Position numbers and translations under genes: made by a program. Shown here piece after piece: positions 25,262 to 35,200 of a DNA stretch of 64,000 nucleotides. Under the pieces are notes generated by a model that saw nothing but the letters and a program-made list of their open reading frames with translations, made no database searches and was not told where the DNA came from. This stretch comes from Nematostella vectensis (taxonomy: Eukaryota; Cnidaria; Anthozoa; Actiniaria; Edwardsiidae), in the NCBI RefSeq assembly GCF_932526225.1, contig NC_064043.1, forward strand, positions 12,832,085 through 12,896,084. The letters are read 5' to 3'. Each line of letters starts with the position of its first letter. Position 1 is the first letter of the stretch.

Positions 25262-25620
25262 GACTTTTTTAGAAAACCCGGCACCGTCAAAATAAAACCC
25301 GGTGCCGTGAAAACCAATTACCGGCGACGCTTTTACCATGTCAGGGCTTTTAGCAAACCCGGCACCGCCAAATAAAACCCGGTGCCGTGAAAACCAATTA
25401 CCGGCGACGCTTTTACCCCAGGGAATTTTGAACGGTTTCTGACGCCATAGTAGCGTGCTTGCAGGCGGTACTCGGTGTTATTATCGCGGAAAAACCCTCT
25501 CTTCGGTGATCGGGCGCCATCTTTTATTCTAAGCCGCGTGGTTCCTGGGGACGCGGAGGGTTTTCCGCAATAATAACACCGAGTACCGCCTGCAAGCAGG
25601 CTACGGGCTTCGCTTCTCAA
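25262..25620. mobile_element. Foldback element with nested direct repeats
   Basis: A 58-bp direct repeat (AAACCCGGTGCCGTGAAAAC with flanks) occurs at about 25302 and 25375. To its right, GCTTGCAGGCGGTACTCGGT at about 25458 is mirrored by ACCGAGTACCGCCTGCAAGC at about 25578-25597, with arms of roughly 45 bp. Similar GCCTGCTTGCAGGCGC text occurs at about 8382-8400. No transposase. Confidence 0.65.
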
Positions 25621-26506
25621 GCAAGAGACCAGGGTACGAACCAGGTCAGGTCAACTTGGGATTTTTCAGAGGTGTAAGAAACTTGGCTCTCTAGATTGTG
25701 GACTGCAGTGTATTTCTCTTTGCTCGAATGACTACGTTAAATGGCGGTCCCGTCTCACAAAAACCTAGCTAACCAACCTGTTATTGTGGGACGTTAAAGA
25801 ACCACTGAAGAAGGCAGAGTCCATCTTCAGTGTCTGTACTTGACCGCATAACCAAAAGGGGCATTAACATACTAACACTCTCATCCATGTCAGCTGTATA
25901 TATAGTAGTCTGAAAAAGACCCCATGTAATGTAAATCAATAGTAATTCAGCCTATGGCTGCAATTCTGGATAAAGTCGGCCCAGCTTGCTTTCCTTTCCT
26001 TTCCTTTCAATTATGGACGGTTTTTTATGGTTTGCATAATGCCAGTTCATGCATTCATCATTGCGAAGGATTTAATGAGAAAAGTTTGGGGCAAACCTTC
26101 TCCCCCCTCCCCCTAGCAAAAGATCTGCCCCTGCCTTTGATATTTTAAATTGTGATTTCGAGTTTTGGAACTTTAAAACCCCTTAAAAATCTTCCAGACT
26201 ATGGAGTTTTATCCAGCGGTCGAATGGATTGGGGGCTCTTCCACTTGTATACCCCATGTATTCGATAGGACGACGAAAAAAAAAAAAAACAGTGTGAACC
26301 CAACGAGATTTCATAAACCCTGTCCATTTTGTTACACGCGTTTCGATCACTGAACCTAAAAACAACCCCAAAACGAGGCGCCACGCGCCGGGAAATTACA
26401 TTCGTAAACCGGTTTTTCCGGAAACTAACAACAAGTCACGCAATCCTCCTGAACACCATGTCTCATCTTTCGGGCCTTCTTCAGTGAGCGATCGGATTGT
26501 GGACCA
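25621..26506. other. Intergenic stretch left of the secreted-protein cluster
   Basis: No gene supported. At about 26468-26486 the minus strand reads CACTGAAGAAGGCCCGAAAG, again reminiscent of Penelope-like element ends. A poly(A) run lies at about 26276-26290. Confidence 0.45.
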
Positions 26507-26760
26507 CCAGCCCTCAATATTTAACCGTTTATTGGCGGGATTCCCCTAAATCCCCAGGCCCCATCTATCGAGCTGTCTCTAGCAGTCGAGCGGGGAATGA
26601 GGACTACCAGCCCTCTATATTTAACCGCTTCTATCGCCAGGTTTCCCCTTAATACATACCAGGCCCCAGCTATCGAGTTGTCTTTAGCGGTCGAGTGGGG
26701 AATGAGGACTACCAGCCCTCTATATTTAACCGCTTCTATCGCTAGGTTTACCATAGTTTC
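26507..26760 (+). promoter_or_regulatory. Promoter-like unit of about 100 bp repeated, with TATA-like box in each copy
   Basis: CCAGCCCTC followed by (C/T)ATATTTAACCG occurs at 26507, 26607 and 26712, i.e. spacings of 100 and 105 bp. Between them are CTATCGAG(C/T)TGTCT and GTCGAG(C/T)GGGGAATGAGGAC, present twice each. The last two copies carry TATATTTAA; the first has AATATTTAA. The last TATA-like box (about 26721-26729) is about 60 bp before the ATG at 26787, a sensible distance for a core promoter with a short leader. Promoter function is inferred from position and motif. Confidence 0.6.
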
Positions 26761-26786
26761 CCTTCCCATAGTGTCTGAAGGCCATT

Positions 26787-27651
26787 ATGAAGGTTGTGAT
26801 CGCTCTACTTGCCCTCGTTCTCTGCGCCGTGCAAATCGAAGGCTACACAAATAGCGTGTACTTTGGCGTGGTGAGCTCTGAGGTAGCACCAGAAGTCATC
26901 GACGAGTTCGTGGAGGAGTGCCACAAGGGAAGAAGGCCCGAGAAGATGAAGTTCAAGATTAAGGACCAGGTAAGTTGTTTTTTTTTTCAGATATTTAATA
27001 CAAGGTGTATAATTTTTGGTGAGTAGATAAACGTGAATAGCTTTAGTTACACTTGTAATCATTAGCTTAGGTAGCAGGGGCGTACGCGAGATTTTAACAA
27101 GTTGCAGTCAAATCATTCAGAAGCTGAATGAGGGCGTGGCCCCTCATCCCACATCCCCGTGAAGATTTCATAGCTCCCGCTTTTGGGTTTGAAATTGGCG
27201 TCAATGCGTCAGACTTTTAAGAATATTACACGATCCTTTGTCATCCTCGATCTGAAATAGGACTTTAGTCGTCGCGTGGCACTGAACGACATAACAATAT
27301 GTTGGAAATCATCTGTAGACTAGAATGATTAAGAAAATTATAGTTTTTATCCTCATCATATATATAAAACTACGTACATAAAAAAAGAATAAGTAAACAT
27401 TTGATTTTTCTCGTCGTTATGCAAATAATATCGCCAAATTTTGTTGCACTCCATTGACTGCAAGCCTATAGGCTGCGTTCCCCCCCTGTATAGTAGTGCA
27501 TTATGGAAGGGTGTGGCAGGGCGTCGTAAAATACGTGTCAAGCAAACTGTCATCTGAAGTTTGGAGTTTTATAGCAGTTACATTTATGAAGAGAGCTCGC
27601 AGCCTTGCCTCTCCCTCTCCCCAGCAAAACAATAACTGCATTAATCAATAA
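26787..27651 (+). CDS. Small secreted protein 1 (exon 1 clear, exon 2 tentative)
   Basis: Exon 1, 26787..26969, codes for 61 residues: a strong signal peptide (MKVVIALLALVLCAV, cleavage probably after IEG) followed by an acidic-then-basic mature part with one Cys (VEECHKGRRPEKMKFKIKDQ). It ends at CAG|GTAAGT in phase 0. A possible second exon is 27625..27651 after a strong CTCTCCCTCTCCCCAG acceptor: it adds eight residues including one Cys, then TAA overlapping AATAAA (27647-27652). That would give a 69-residue protein. Other acceptors in 27.8-29.8 kb could serve instead. No family recognised; it is the first of three small secreted genes in 8 kb. Confidence 0.6.
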
Positions 27652-27659
27652 ATCGTAGA

Positions 27660-30440
27660 CATATTATTGGTATGATAGTACTATCTACTATGCCTGTAAA
27701 TGACTTATGTCATCAAATACTCAAGAAACTGTAACAGAAAATATATATTTTCCGATCTTGAATGGAATCGTTTGAAGAATCTAATAAAGATGTAGAAACA
27801 GATAAGGCTCATATATTAAAACAAAGTAAATAGGCATGACCATGACAGTTTCATCACAGAAGTTAATCCTTTAATCCGTGTACTTGTGAACGAAATTTAT
27901 TATACTTTGAATTAAGTGCAAATATACTTTAGAACAAGCCCAAACACAATACCCCTAATCGGGATTTACGTTACCAAATATGCGGAAAATCAGGGTCTTA
28001 AAGCAACGGGATAACCCCGACACAGTCATTCATGTGGACACCTTATTTCTCTCGAGTTCCAATTCTTTGCGCATTTAGGCCATCGTGCTCTTTTTCAATA
28101 TTTTTTACTGTTTTTTTTTTTTCTTTATCGTTTATTTTGCTTGTGCTTTTGCTTGTGCTTGTGGTGTTTTAATTTTGAACGATGTAATTATACAGCGCAA
28201 ACATCTTCGTGCCATGTGGTAATAGTCAGACAGGTGATACCACCCAAAAGCTGGGTTCATCGGTAGTATAGTGTTAAGTCAATACAACTCGGATATGAGT
28301 GCCGCGCATTATTGTCTTTTTCTTTGTTGTTAAATTTATTTCTTTGGTCAAGCAATAAGTTTAATATGGACACAGTTAAACAGAAAAAGCAAAAGGCCGC
28401 GTGTGATCCGAAACCGCTATAATGTGTAGTTCCAGAAAATATCCATTGAGGGGGCCGGAGTTATGACTCGCCACTCCTATATAGTTTGGGTGCCCATTCT
28501 CTGGAAATTTTGATTTCACAAAAATGTGATGCAAATCCATGACAGACTTGGTCAGAAAAGCGCTACGAATAATTAACCCGTCTTATTAAGTAAAAAACCC
28601 CTAGAAAGATAGTTTCAGTCAGTTTTTTATTTGATATACAAAATAAGAATAATAAAATTGTGCATTTGTATAGTGCTTATTCGTATACTCTAAGAGGTTT
28701 ACATGGTAGGATATCTCATCCTCAATAACAGACTGCGCAAGGCAGTTTACAATCATAGGTGTATGTTAGTAATGTAAGTATTGTCACTGAGGGTGGTCAC
28801 TGCCTGGGTTTCTACTTGCGTCCTCAGCGGTTCTTTACGTCCATCCGGTTCAGATTAGTTCAGTTTAGATACGGTTTAACGTCCTTATCCGAGAAGACTT
28901 CGAATATCTAACTGTTTATTGCAGATTTTATTGTCTAATAGACTAACAAAGGATAAATCGGCCTTCATTATGTACAGACGGAGACTTTGAGTATTCGGCT
29001 CTGAAGACTCGCGTTTCTCACGAACCAGAAATCCCTCCGGGTTTTTAGCTTCGGACTATTACCCCTCCCCCCTCAAATTTCTGGGCGTTTGACCCCCCAC
29101 GCCCCCCAAAATTTCCAATCCCCTTAATTGGGGGGGGGGGGGGGGGGGATGGAAGTACACAATTCGAATTTTTGTTGGACCCGGCAAATATCAAATGTCG
29201 GTCACCTAGTGACAGTCATGGTTCATAAAGTCTTTGTTTGACTGATATGACTCATTGAACATAAAAAAAAAAAACTTAATGTTACTAATTACGCTACATA
29301 ATATATTAGGTGAATCCCCATTTCCACTTGAATCAATCCATGCTGAACTTTACTCATGCTAAAGCTAGTGCGAATGAGACACAAGGTGAATCAGTTCATT
29401 TGATTCTTGGTTTTTGTGTAAACATCCTTGCTATGATGCTCGACTTAAAATTATTATAAGGCACTATTAGTAGTATGTTCGAGGTTATTAAGTATACATG
29501 TCTTCAAAGATCCAGGCAAATTCGCTAACCGGGAATCTGCGTGGATATAGTTTATCCATTTTGCACGACAAGGTATTGATTTGGCTAATCAGCGCGTGTT
29601 TTATGCTATCGTTCAACGGGCCCCCCTTACCTAAACACGTTAACATTGCATATTTCGTCGTTTGAATATGTTCTGATACCGAAAAAAAATTTTAAAGTTG
29701 CTGGGGAATAATTATTTGTTCCCTTTTCCCAGGAAGGACCATTCCTTTTTTCCAAGTCAGCCAGCAGTAATTGGATGAATAATTGCCCGTATAACCGATA
29801 GGGGCGATTCTTTTCCCAAGAATCCGCTCCAGCGCAGAGAAAAATATTCCCAGCAATACTAGTTCGGCAAATTTGCCAGCAGAATCATTTGGGACGATCT
29901 AACATCTCCCCAGCCAGCAAAAAACGGGCTGCGCGCGGAACAGATCCGTTTTGTACCCTTGATCGTTACAAATAAAGAAGGCGAAAGGCTGTCATTTCTA
30001 ATTATGATACTAGTATTGTTACGCTATGTTTTGCCACGATCTGAAAAAGCAACCAAGAAAATTTAACCAAGGAAATGAAAAATCTTAATGGCAATAGCAT
30101 AAAATATCATTTAATCGAATATCTGTGCTTATACTTCTGGCGTTTTATTATAGAATTACCTCCATAAAGACTGGTTTTCTTTAGGGGTCAACAGGCGCTT
30201 TGTAAGTGACTTTTTGAGTGTCAAAACAAAAAAATATCTTAGTAAAAATAAGCTCTTTTTGAGAGTGTGCGCGAGTTTGCTACACCCCAAAAGTCATGTG
30301 ATTTCTTAGACAAGTCGCCAATTATGTGCTAGAAGGATGGTATGTTGACAAAAACGTGGCGTCCCTATTCCAAAGTGTACATAGAAGGCATACAAACAGC
30401 GCACTTGAGCCAACGTTCAAACAGAACCAATTAAACTTGA
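27660..30440. other. Stretch between small secreted genes 1 and 2
   Basis: No exon firmly supported. It contains a poly(G) tract at about 29130-29148 and AT-rich text. A late exon of the preceding gene could be hidden here (acceptor-like sites near 28827, 28935 and 29734). Confidence 0.45.
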
Positions 30441-30446
30441 GCACAG

Positions 30447-30456
30447 TATAAAAAAA
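30447..30456 (+). promoter_or_regulatory. TATA box of small secreted gene 2
   Basis: TATAAAAAAA lies 55 bp before the ATG at 30502, consistent with a start of transcription near 30475-30480. Confidence 0.6.
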
Positions 30457-30501
30457 AGAGAACTTGCGTGGCTCACCTGTTGGACTTGATCACTCGTCAC
30501 T

Positions 30502-31849
30502 ATGAGGTCGGGCGCAGTCGTTTTCGCTCTTTTTGTTACAATCTACGGGATGGTCCCGCAATCTCGCGCTTACATGTCTGGGTCAGGACCATGGGGATAT
30601 TCCATCTACAAGTTTGTGGCGTTTTGCAGAACTATGCCCGATTCTAGAAGTCAATCTAGGCTTGGTGTCAATTCAGAGATTGAATCCTTGGTAAGACTTG
30701 AAATACTGTCCAATCTTATCGAAAGCAATGAAATCGTGTGTGCCATTGGTGTACCCTTAGTGACGCTAAACGTAATTTTGACCAAGGCCGTAGCCAGGAA
30801 ATGACAACGAGTGGGTTTATGGTATTTGCGACATGGGGCCATCTTTTCATTGCGAAAGCAGAGCGATTATATTCGATGGTTAACTAAAGTGTAATAACTA
30901 TTTTTACAATGCTGAACATGAAATTATAAAACTTACGGATAACTAAAAATTATAACAAAAATGTTTTAGGTATGCCCATCAAAATATATCTAACCCCTTT
31001 TGCGTAATTCCCAGGTCATGGTATTAGTTTTGTCCGTGACATATAAGTGACATAACAGGATTTCCTCCAAGGTCTGCTAATAAGAATGAAATTCTTGTGC
31101 CTCTGTCTACCCTAAAAAAGCTAAATGTTTTTTTTTAGATTTGTAAACGTCAGGTGTTCCGTGCAAACGGCTGAGATATGTGTATTTCTGTTAGTCTTTT
31201 CTTTGCAATGGATTTTGCAAAAATGTCCAAGCCTAAAGAAATAGTGCTTTGGCCTTTCATTGATTCAATTAAAAGCCAGGTGATTCGATGTTATTCGTTG
31301 ATATTAACATGACAACGCATAATAAGTGTACCTTGAATTTTTTAAGCACTATTGAAGCCACTAGTACCAATTGTTTGCTCAATGTATTTGCTATCTGCAT
31401 TTCAACTGATACATTATACCCACAATATGGAAGCCTGCTGCGAAAAGTGATGCTTGAAAGCGTATAAATATATCTCATAGTCTAAAAAATTCCTTTAGGT
31501 TAAGAATATTAAAGCCTAGTGACCAGATATAAGAATGAGGATATTTAACTAGATTTCTGAAACTGTAGCTCTTTAAAGATTTGATTTATTTGCGCGGGTT
31601 GCAGCTCCACTAATCCATTAACGGCATGGGCATTAATGAATGAAAAAGAGGGCAAATATACGCCTTTTCAATTCAATAATCACTTTCATTTCAAATGGCA
31701 ACTTCTAAGAATCTTTTATTTGTATAGCGTCAGACTTAATTGAATGTGTCTGTTTTCATTTGTAGTACCGACTCTGCAGAAAAACGAAGGAAAAGCTTTG
31801 TGAAAAAAATCCTGGATGGGGCAGAAGGGATGGTATCTGGCAAGAATGA
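30502..31849 (+). CDS. Small secreted protein 2 (2 exons)
   Basis: Exon 1 is 30502..30690 (63 residues, donor GTAAGA, phase 0) and exon 2 is 31766..31849 (27 residues, acceptor TTTCATTTGTAG, stop TGA), giving 90 residues. AATAAA follows at 31874-31879. The N-terminus is a signal peptide (MRSGAVVFALFVTIYGMV) with likely cleavage after SRA. The mature part begins YMSGSGPWGYSIYK and has three Cys: one in AFCRTM and two in exon 2 (LCRKTKEKLCEK), with a basic, Trp-containing tail. An odd Cys count would fit a dimer or a free thiol. The frame running past the exon 1 donor (to 30804) is intron. No family recognised; hormone, antimicrobial or venom-type roles are all open. Confidence 0.7.
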
Positions 31850-31879
31850 AGAAAAGAAAGAAAATACTAGACTAATAAA

Positions 31880-32879
31880 ACTCTCCGATTCTTGAATAAA
31901 CCAAGAAAATATTCATGTAGAATATTGAAAGAATCATAATGAAATTCAAACAAATAAGGTTTACAGCCAACTCAATTATTCATCATGTTTTTAATCTATA
32001 AGCCCACGCACGAAGTTATGTGGGTTTTCGCATATATTTAGTGAGACCAAACAAATAGTTCGACCGCACCATTGTTCTTGCATTTCAAACTCGCACCATG
32101 CTTTGCGCGCGGTCAGACTTTCGGTGCTTATATTTTCCCATTTGATATGACTGTATTAAAATCAATAATGATTATTATCCGTAATGATTATTATCCGATT
32201 TTCTGACCCCAGAAAAGATACATACCTCTTCCCCCCCCCCCCCCCCCACCCCCCACCCCCCCCCCCCCCCCCCACAGTAGGAATTTTCTCAAAGCTTAAA
32301 ATAGCGTGAAAAAAACTCGATACAACACCGTTACCCCTAAACATCCCCCCTCCCCAAATCTTTGGTTACTTAAATGTATTACATCGAGCGTCATACTTTT
32401 TAAGTGCACACCAGAGAAAACGCGATTAGGAAGTAAGGGGGGGGGGGGGGGGGGGAGGGTGCACGCAAAAATCCGCCATGTTTTCGTTATTCATGTAAGT
32501 CTGACAGTTAACGAAGGCTTGGACTCAGGTACGGCATAGGAAAAGAAATGATGATGGAATATAAACAGTTGCTTTTCTTTTTAAGAATTGTTATCCAGCC
32601 TTCAATTAGCGCCGTTAAGTTTCATCCTTTCTGAGTTACAGCATGTTTCGACTTTACATAGTGGTTGACATTATACTCTGTTTTTTGAGAGAGATTCTAA
32701 AGAAACGCCATCAGTTGTGAATTTTTTTCGTGCACTTTGGTCAACCTAGTGATTCGCGCGATTCTTGGAACCACCATTACACAATGCATACTGCAAAAAT
32801 ATTATATTTAATTTTACACAATTCAAAATTCACATTAATTCCTTAAAACTTTGACAACTTTCCTTGTTTACACACATTG
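31880..32879. other. Stretch between small secreted genes 2 and 3
   Basis: No gene supported. It carries a long C-rich run at about 32230-32274 and a G run at about 32438-32456, about 165 bp apart and opposite in base, which may be the inner ends of an element like that at 9317-9580. AATAAA for gene 3 is at 32880-32885 on the minus strand. Confidence 0.5.
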
Positions 32880-32895
32880 TTTATTATTTATCTGC

Positions 32896-35138
32896 TTATT
32901 TTGTATTCGTGTCACCGTCGAATAGAGACTGGCGTAGAGCTTGTGTCGCGGAGCATACTACTTCTAACGCCTGAAGGACTTCTGCGTTGTTGGCTCCTTG
33001 ATCAGCCTGATGGGAAAAGAAAAAGAATACAAACAAGCTGTATAGAGTGTGGTCGAATTCGCCAGGCAGTCCGACCTTTTTCCTCTCCCAAAGCTGTAGC
33101 AGGCTTCGGATATATTGAGGTGGGGGTGGGGGTGGTGGGGGGTGTGGCCGGAGGTGGTGGTGGGGGCAGGGGTGGGGGAGATTCAGAAACATTGAAAATA
33201 TTGGGGGCACAACCACTCCCCCCTACATCAAAGATGTTGCGCTGCGTTTGTCAGTCGCGAAAGCGCTCCAATACCCTGACACTGGAACTTTGTTTACTGG
33301 GCAATATGTCATCATTTGTGTCGTTGACTTGATTTGAAATAGAATGTGGTCTTTTCCCATCACATTTTTGTGGCTTCTACCGTTTATACTTGCTAGGGGA
33401 AGTTACCAATTCCTTCAAGATGAACATTGTAAATTCCAGATCGGCTCTTCCGACTATCAATTCAATTCATTTATTTTATTTGGCACTTTTTTTTTCTTTG
33501 ATTCACGGGCGTTTAACGCCCGTGAGCAACTACAAATACATTCATATTTTAGAAAAAAATTGGTTTTTAATTATATTCCATCGTACTTTGTAGTGATGTC
33601 ATTATATACTCCTCATTACAAAGCACTTTTCCTTTTTTTTTTGTTCCCAAACAGGGGGTGCGAACCCCCCCCCCCCCCCCCCTCCCCCAATGGCCGAAGG
33701 TCCACTTTCGGTTCTCAATGGACGTGCTACTTGTAGACAAAACTATAATACATAAGCTAGATCACTCTGGTATGTAGCCAAATCCGACAATAAACGTCCC
33801 GTGGAGATACTGCCTTTGTTATTGGAAATCCGATGAAAGCATTTATTCGCTACGCCCACGAGTAGTAAACATCTGCGTGTTACTGTAAGAACTTAGAGAT
33901 CAAGAGCCTACATGCTGGAAATTGGCATCCCTTTTTATAAGAGCCTAATCAGCCTGATGAGAGAAAATAATTATGTTCTTTTTGCTGTGAAGTTGATTGT
34001 GTAAATTGTTGTTATAACTTATGAGAATCCTATAAAACATAACTTGTGAAGACAATTTAACACAGGGTTACGTGCAATGCATACTGTAGTTAAATACAGC
34101 ACACAGGGCGGACGTACAGCACAAAGAGATTGTTATTGTTAAAAAATGTTAGCAAGCATTCTTAGTAGCTGTTACTGTTTGGTGTGTATGAAAATCAGCT
34201 CTTCCCCAAAGGTCAAAAAGAATCAAAAGGACAAATTGCAATTATGGGGAAAGAATAGAGAGATGGTTTGAGGTTTCTGTGCTAGGTGCAAATTTGTAAC
34301 GAATTATCATTTTTTCCTTCCCTCCTTTTTTCAATAAAAAATCTCAAAAGTCAAAGCAATTAATAATCAAAAGCTTGCGTCTTTTGGCTCTGATTTATAA
34401 AGGACGTTAGGAAGCAATCATATGCTATTACTTAAGCTATCAAAAATAATACGAAAAGATAAAACCCTCTTAGCAGTGTAAGTAGGAAATCACTATCACG
34501 TATTCACATGGAATTGACTAGTACAGACGACGCAGAGGGAAGCGCTTTCAAATATTGTAGGATCGTTACATATGAGACGACGAAGAAAATGTGGCCAATA
34601 TTTATTTATCAAGTCTAACAGTTCACGATCATTACTTATTCCAAATTCCAAATTCGCGTGAGCATGGCTTATAATTTTCTATGCCTTTTATAATGGGGAT
34701 ATCGATTAAGATATCTTAGATGACGTCGTCGTCGTCATTACTGACAACAATTAGTCAATTAGTGGAATTTTATGATTTCCGATGAAGGAAGATGCCAACA
34801 TGACGACTACGTAGATACTAAGAATTAGCTTATTCAATGTTTAGGTGCCATTTATTGTATCTCAGCTATGACGTTTGAAAACAATTATCTAATTATATAA
34901 GAACGATAACTTTGTCCTCAATTTGCATTGCCAGTAACCCCCCAAGAGACAAATAAAAATTTGAACGCTAAACTCTCATCCAATTCTAGCGGCGTACACC
35001 TTTCCTTACCTGTGTTTTTAGAACCGTTCTCTTTTTGCCATGCCTTCTTGTCCACGGCCCAGTGTATCCCTGTCCTTCTTGGGTGAGACCGAGGACGATT
35101 AGAGCACACAAAAGCCCAGCTAGCACAAACTTGTTCAT
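32896..35138 (-). CDS. Small secreted protein 3, candidate amidated-peptide precursor (2 exons)
   Basis: Exon 1 is 35138..35010 (43 residues, donor GTAAGG, phase 0). The proposed exon 2 is 33006..32896 (36 residues, acceptor TTTTTCTTTTCCCATCAG, stop TAA), giving 79 residues, with AATAAA just after. The signal peptide is MNKFVLAGLLCALIVLGL. The text just after it is QEGQGYTGPWTRRHGKKR: a GKKR motif is the classic signal for dibasic cleavage and C-terminal amidation, so a short Trp-containing amidated peptide is possible. Exon 2 is unlike exon 1 in composition (acidic and Gln/Ala-rich with one Cys) and could belong to another transcript. A TATA box sits close upstream. The family is unknown to me. 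Confidence 0.6.
33007..35009. other. Intron of small secreted gene 3
   Basis: It holds a (GGTGGG)-type G-rich run at about 33117-33180, a short perfect hairpin at 33504-33524 (CACGGGCGTT against AACGCCCGTG), and a poly(C) tract at about 33667-33682. The latter is followed by a copy (33690-33815) of the repeat seen inside 9317-9580. Nothing else recognised. Confidence 0.55.
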
Positions 35139-35189
35139 GTCGGCGGATGATGTGGTCTGAGAGTGACCCGCTCTATGCATTGGTGTTGG

Positions 35190-35200
35190 TATATAAGCCT
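35190..35200 (-). promoter_or_regulatory. TATA box of small secreted gene 3
   Basis: On the minus strand the text reads GGCTTATATACC about 55 bp before the ATG at 35138, the same spacing as for secreted gene 2. Confidence 0.55.

Noticed and set aside
26970-26990. CAG acceptor directly after the donor of small secreted gene 1.
   Set aside because: It would make an intron of only about 20 bp, too short to splice.
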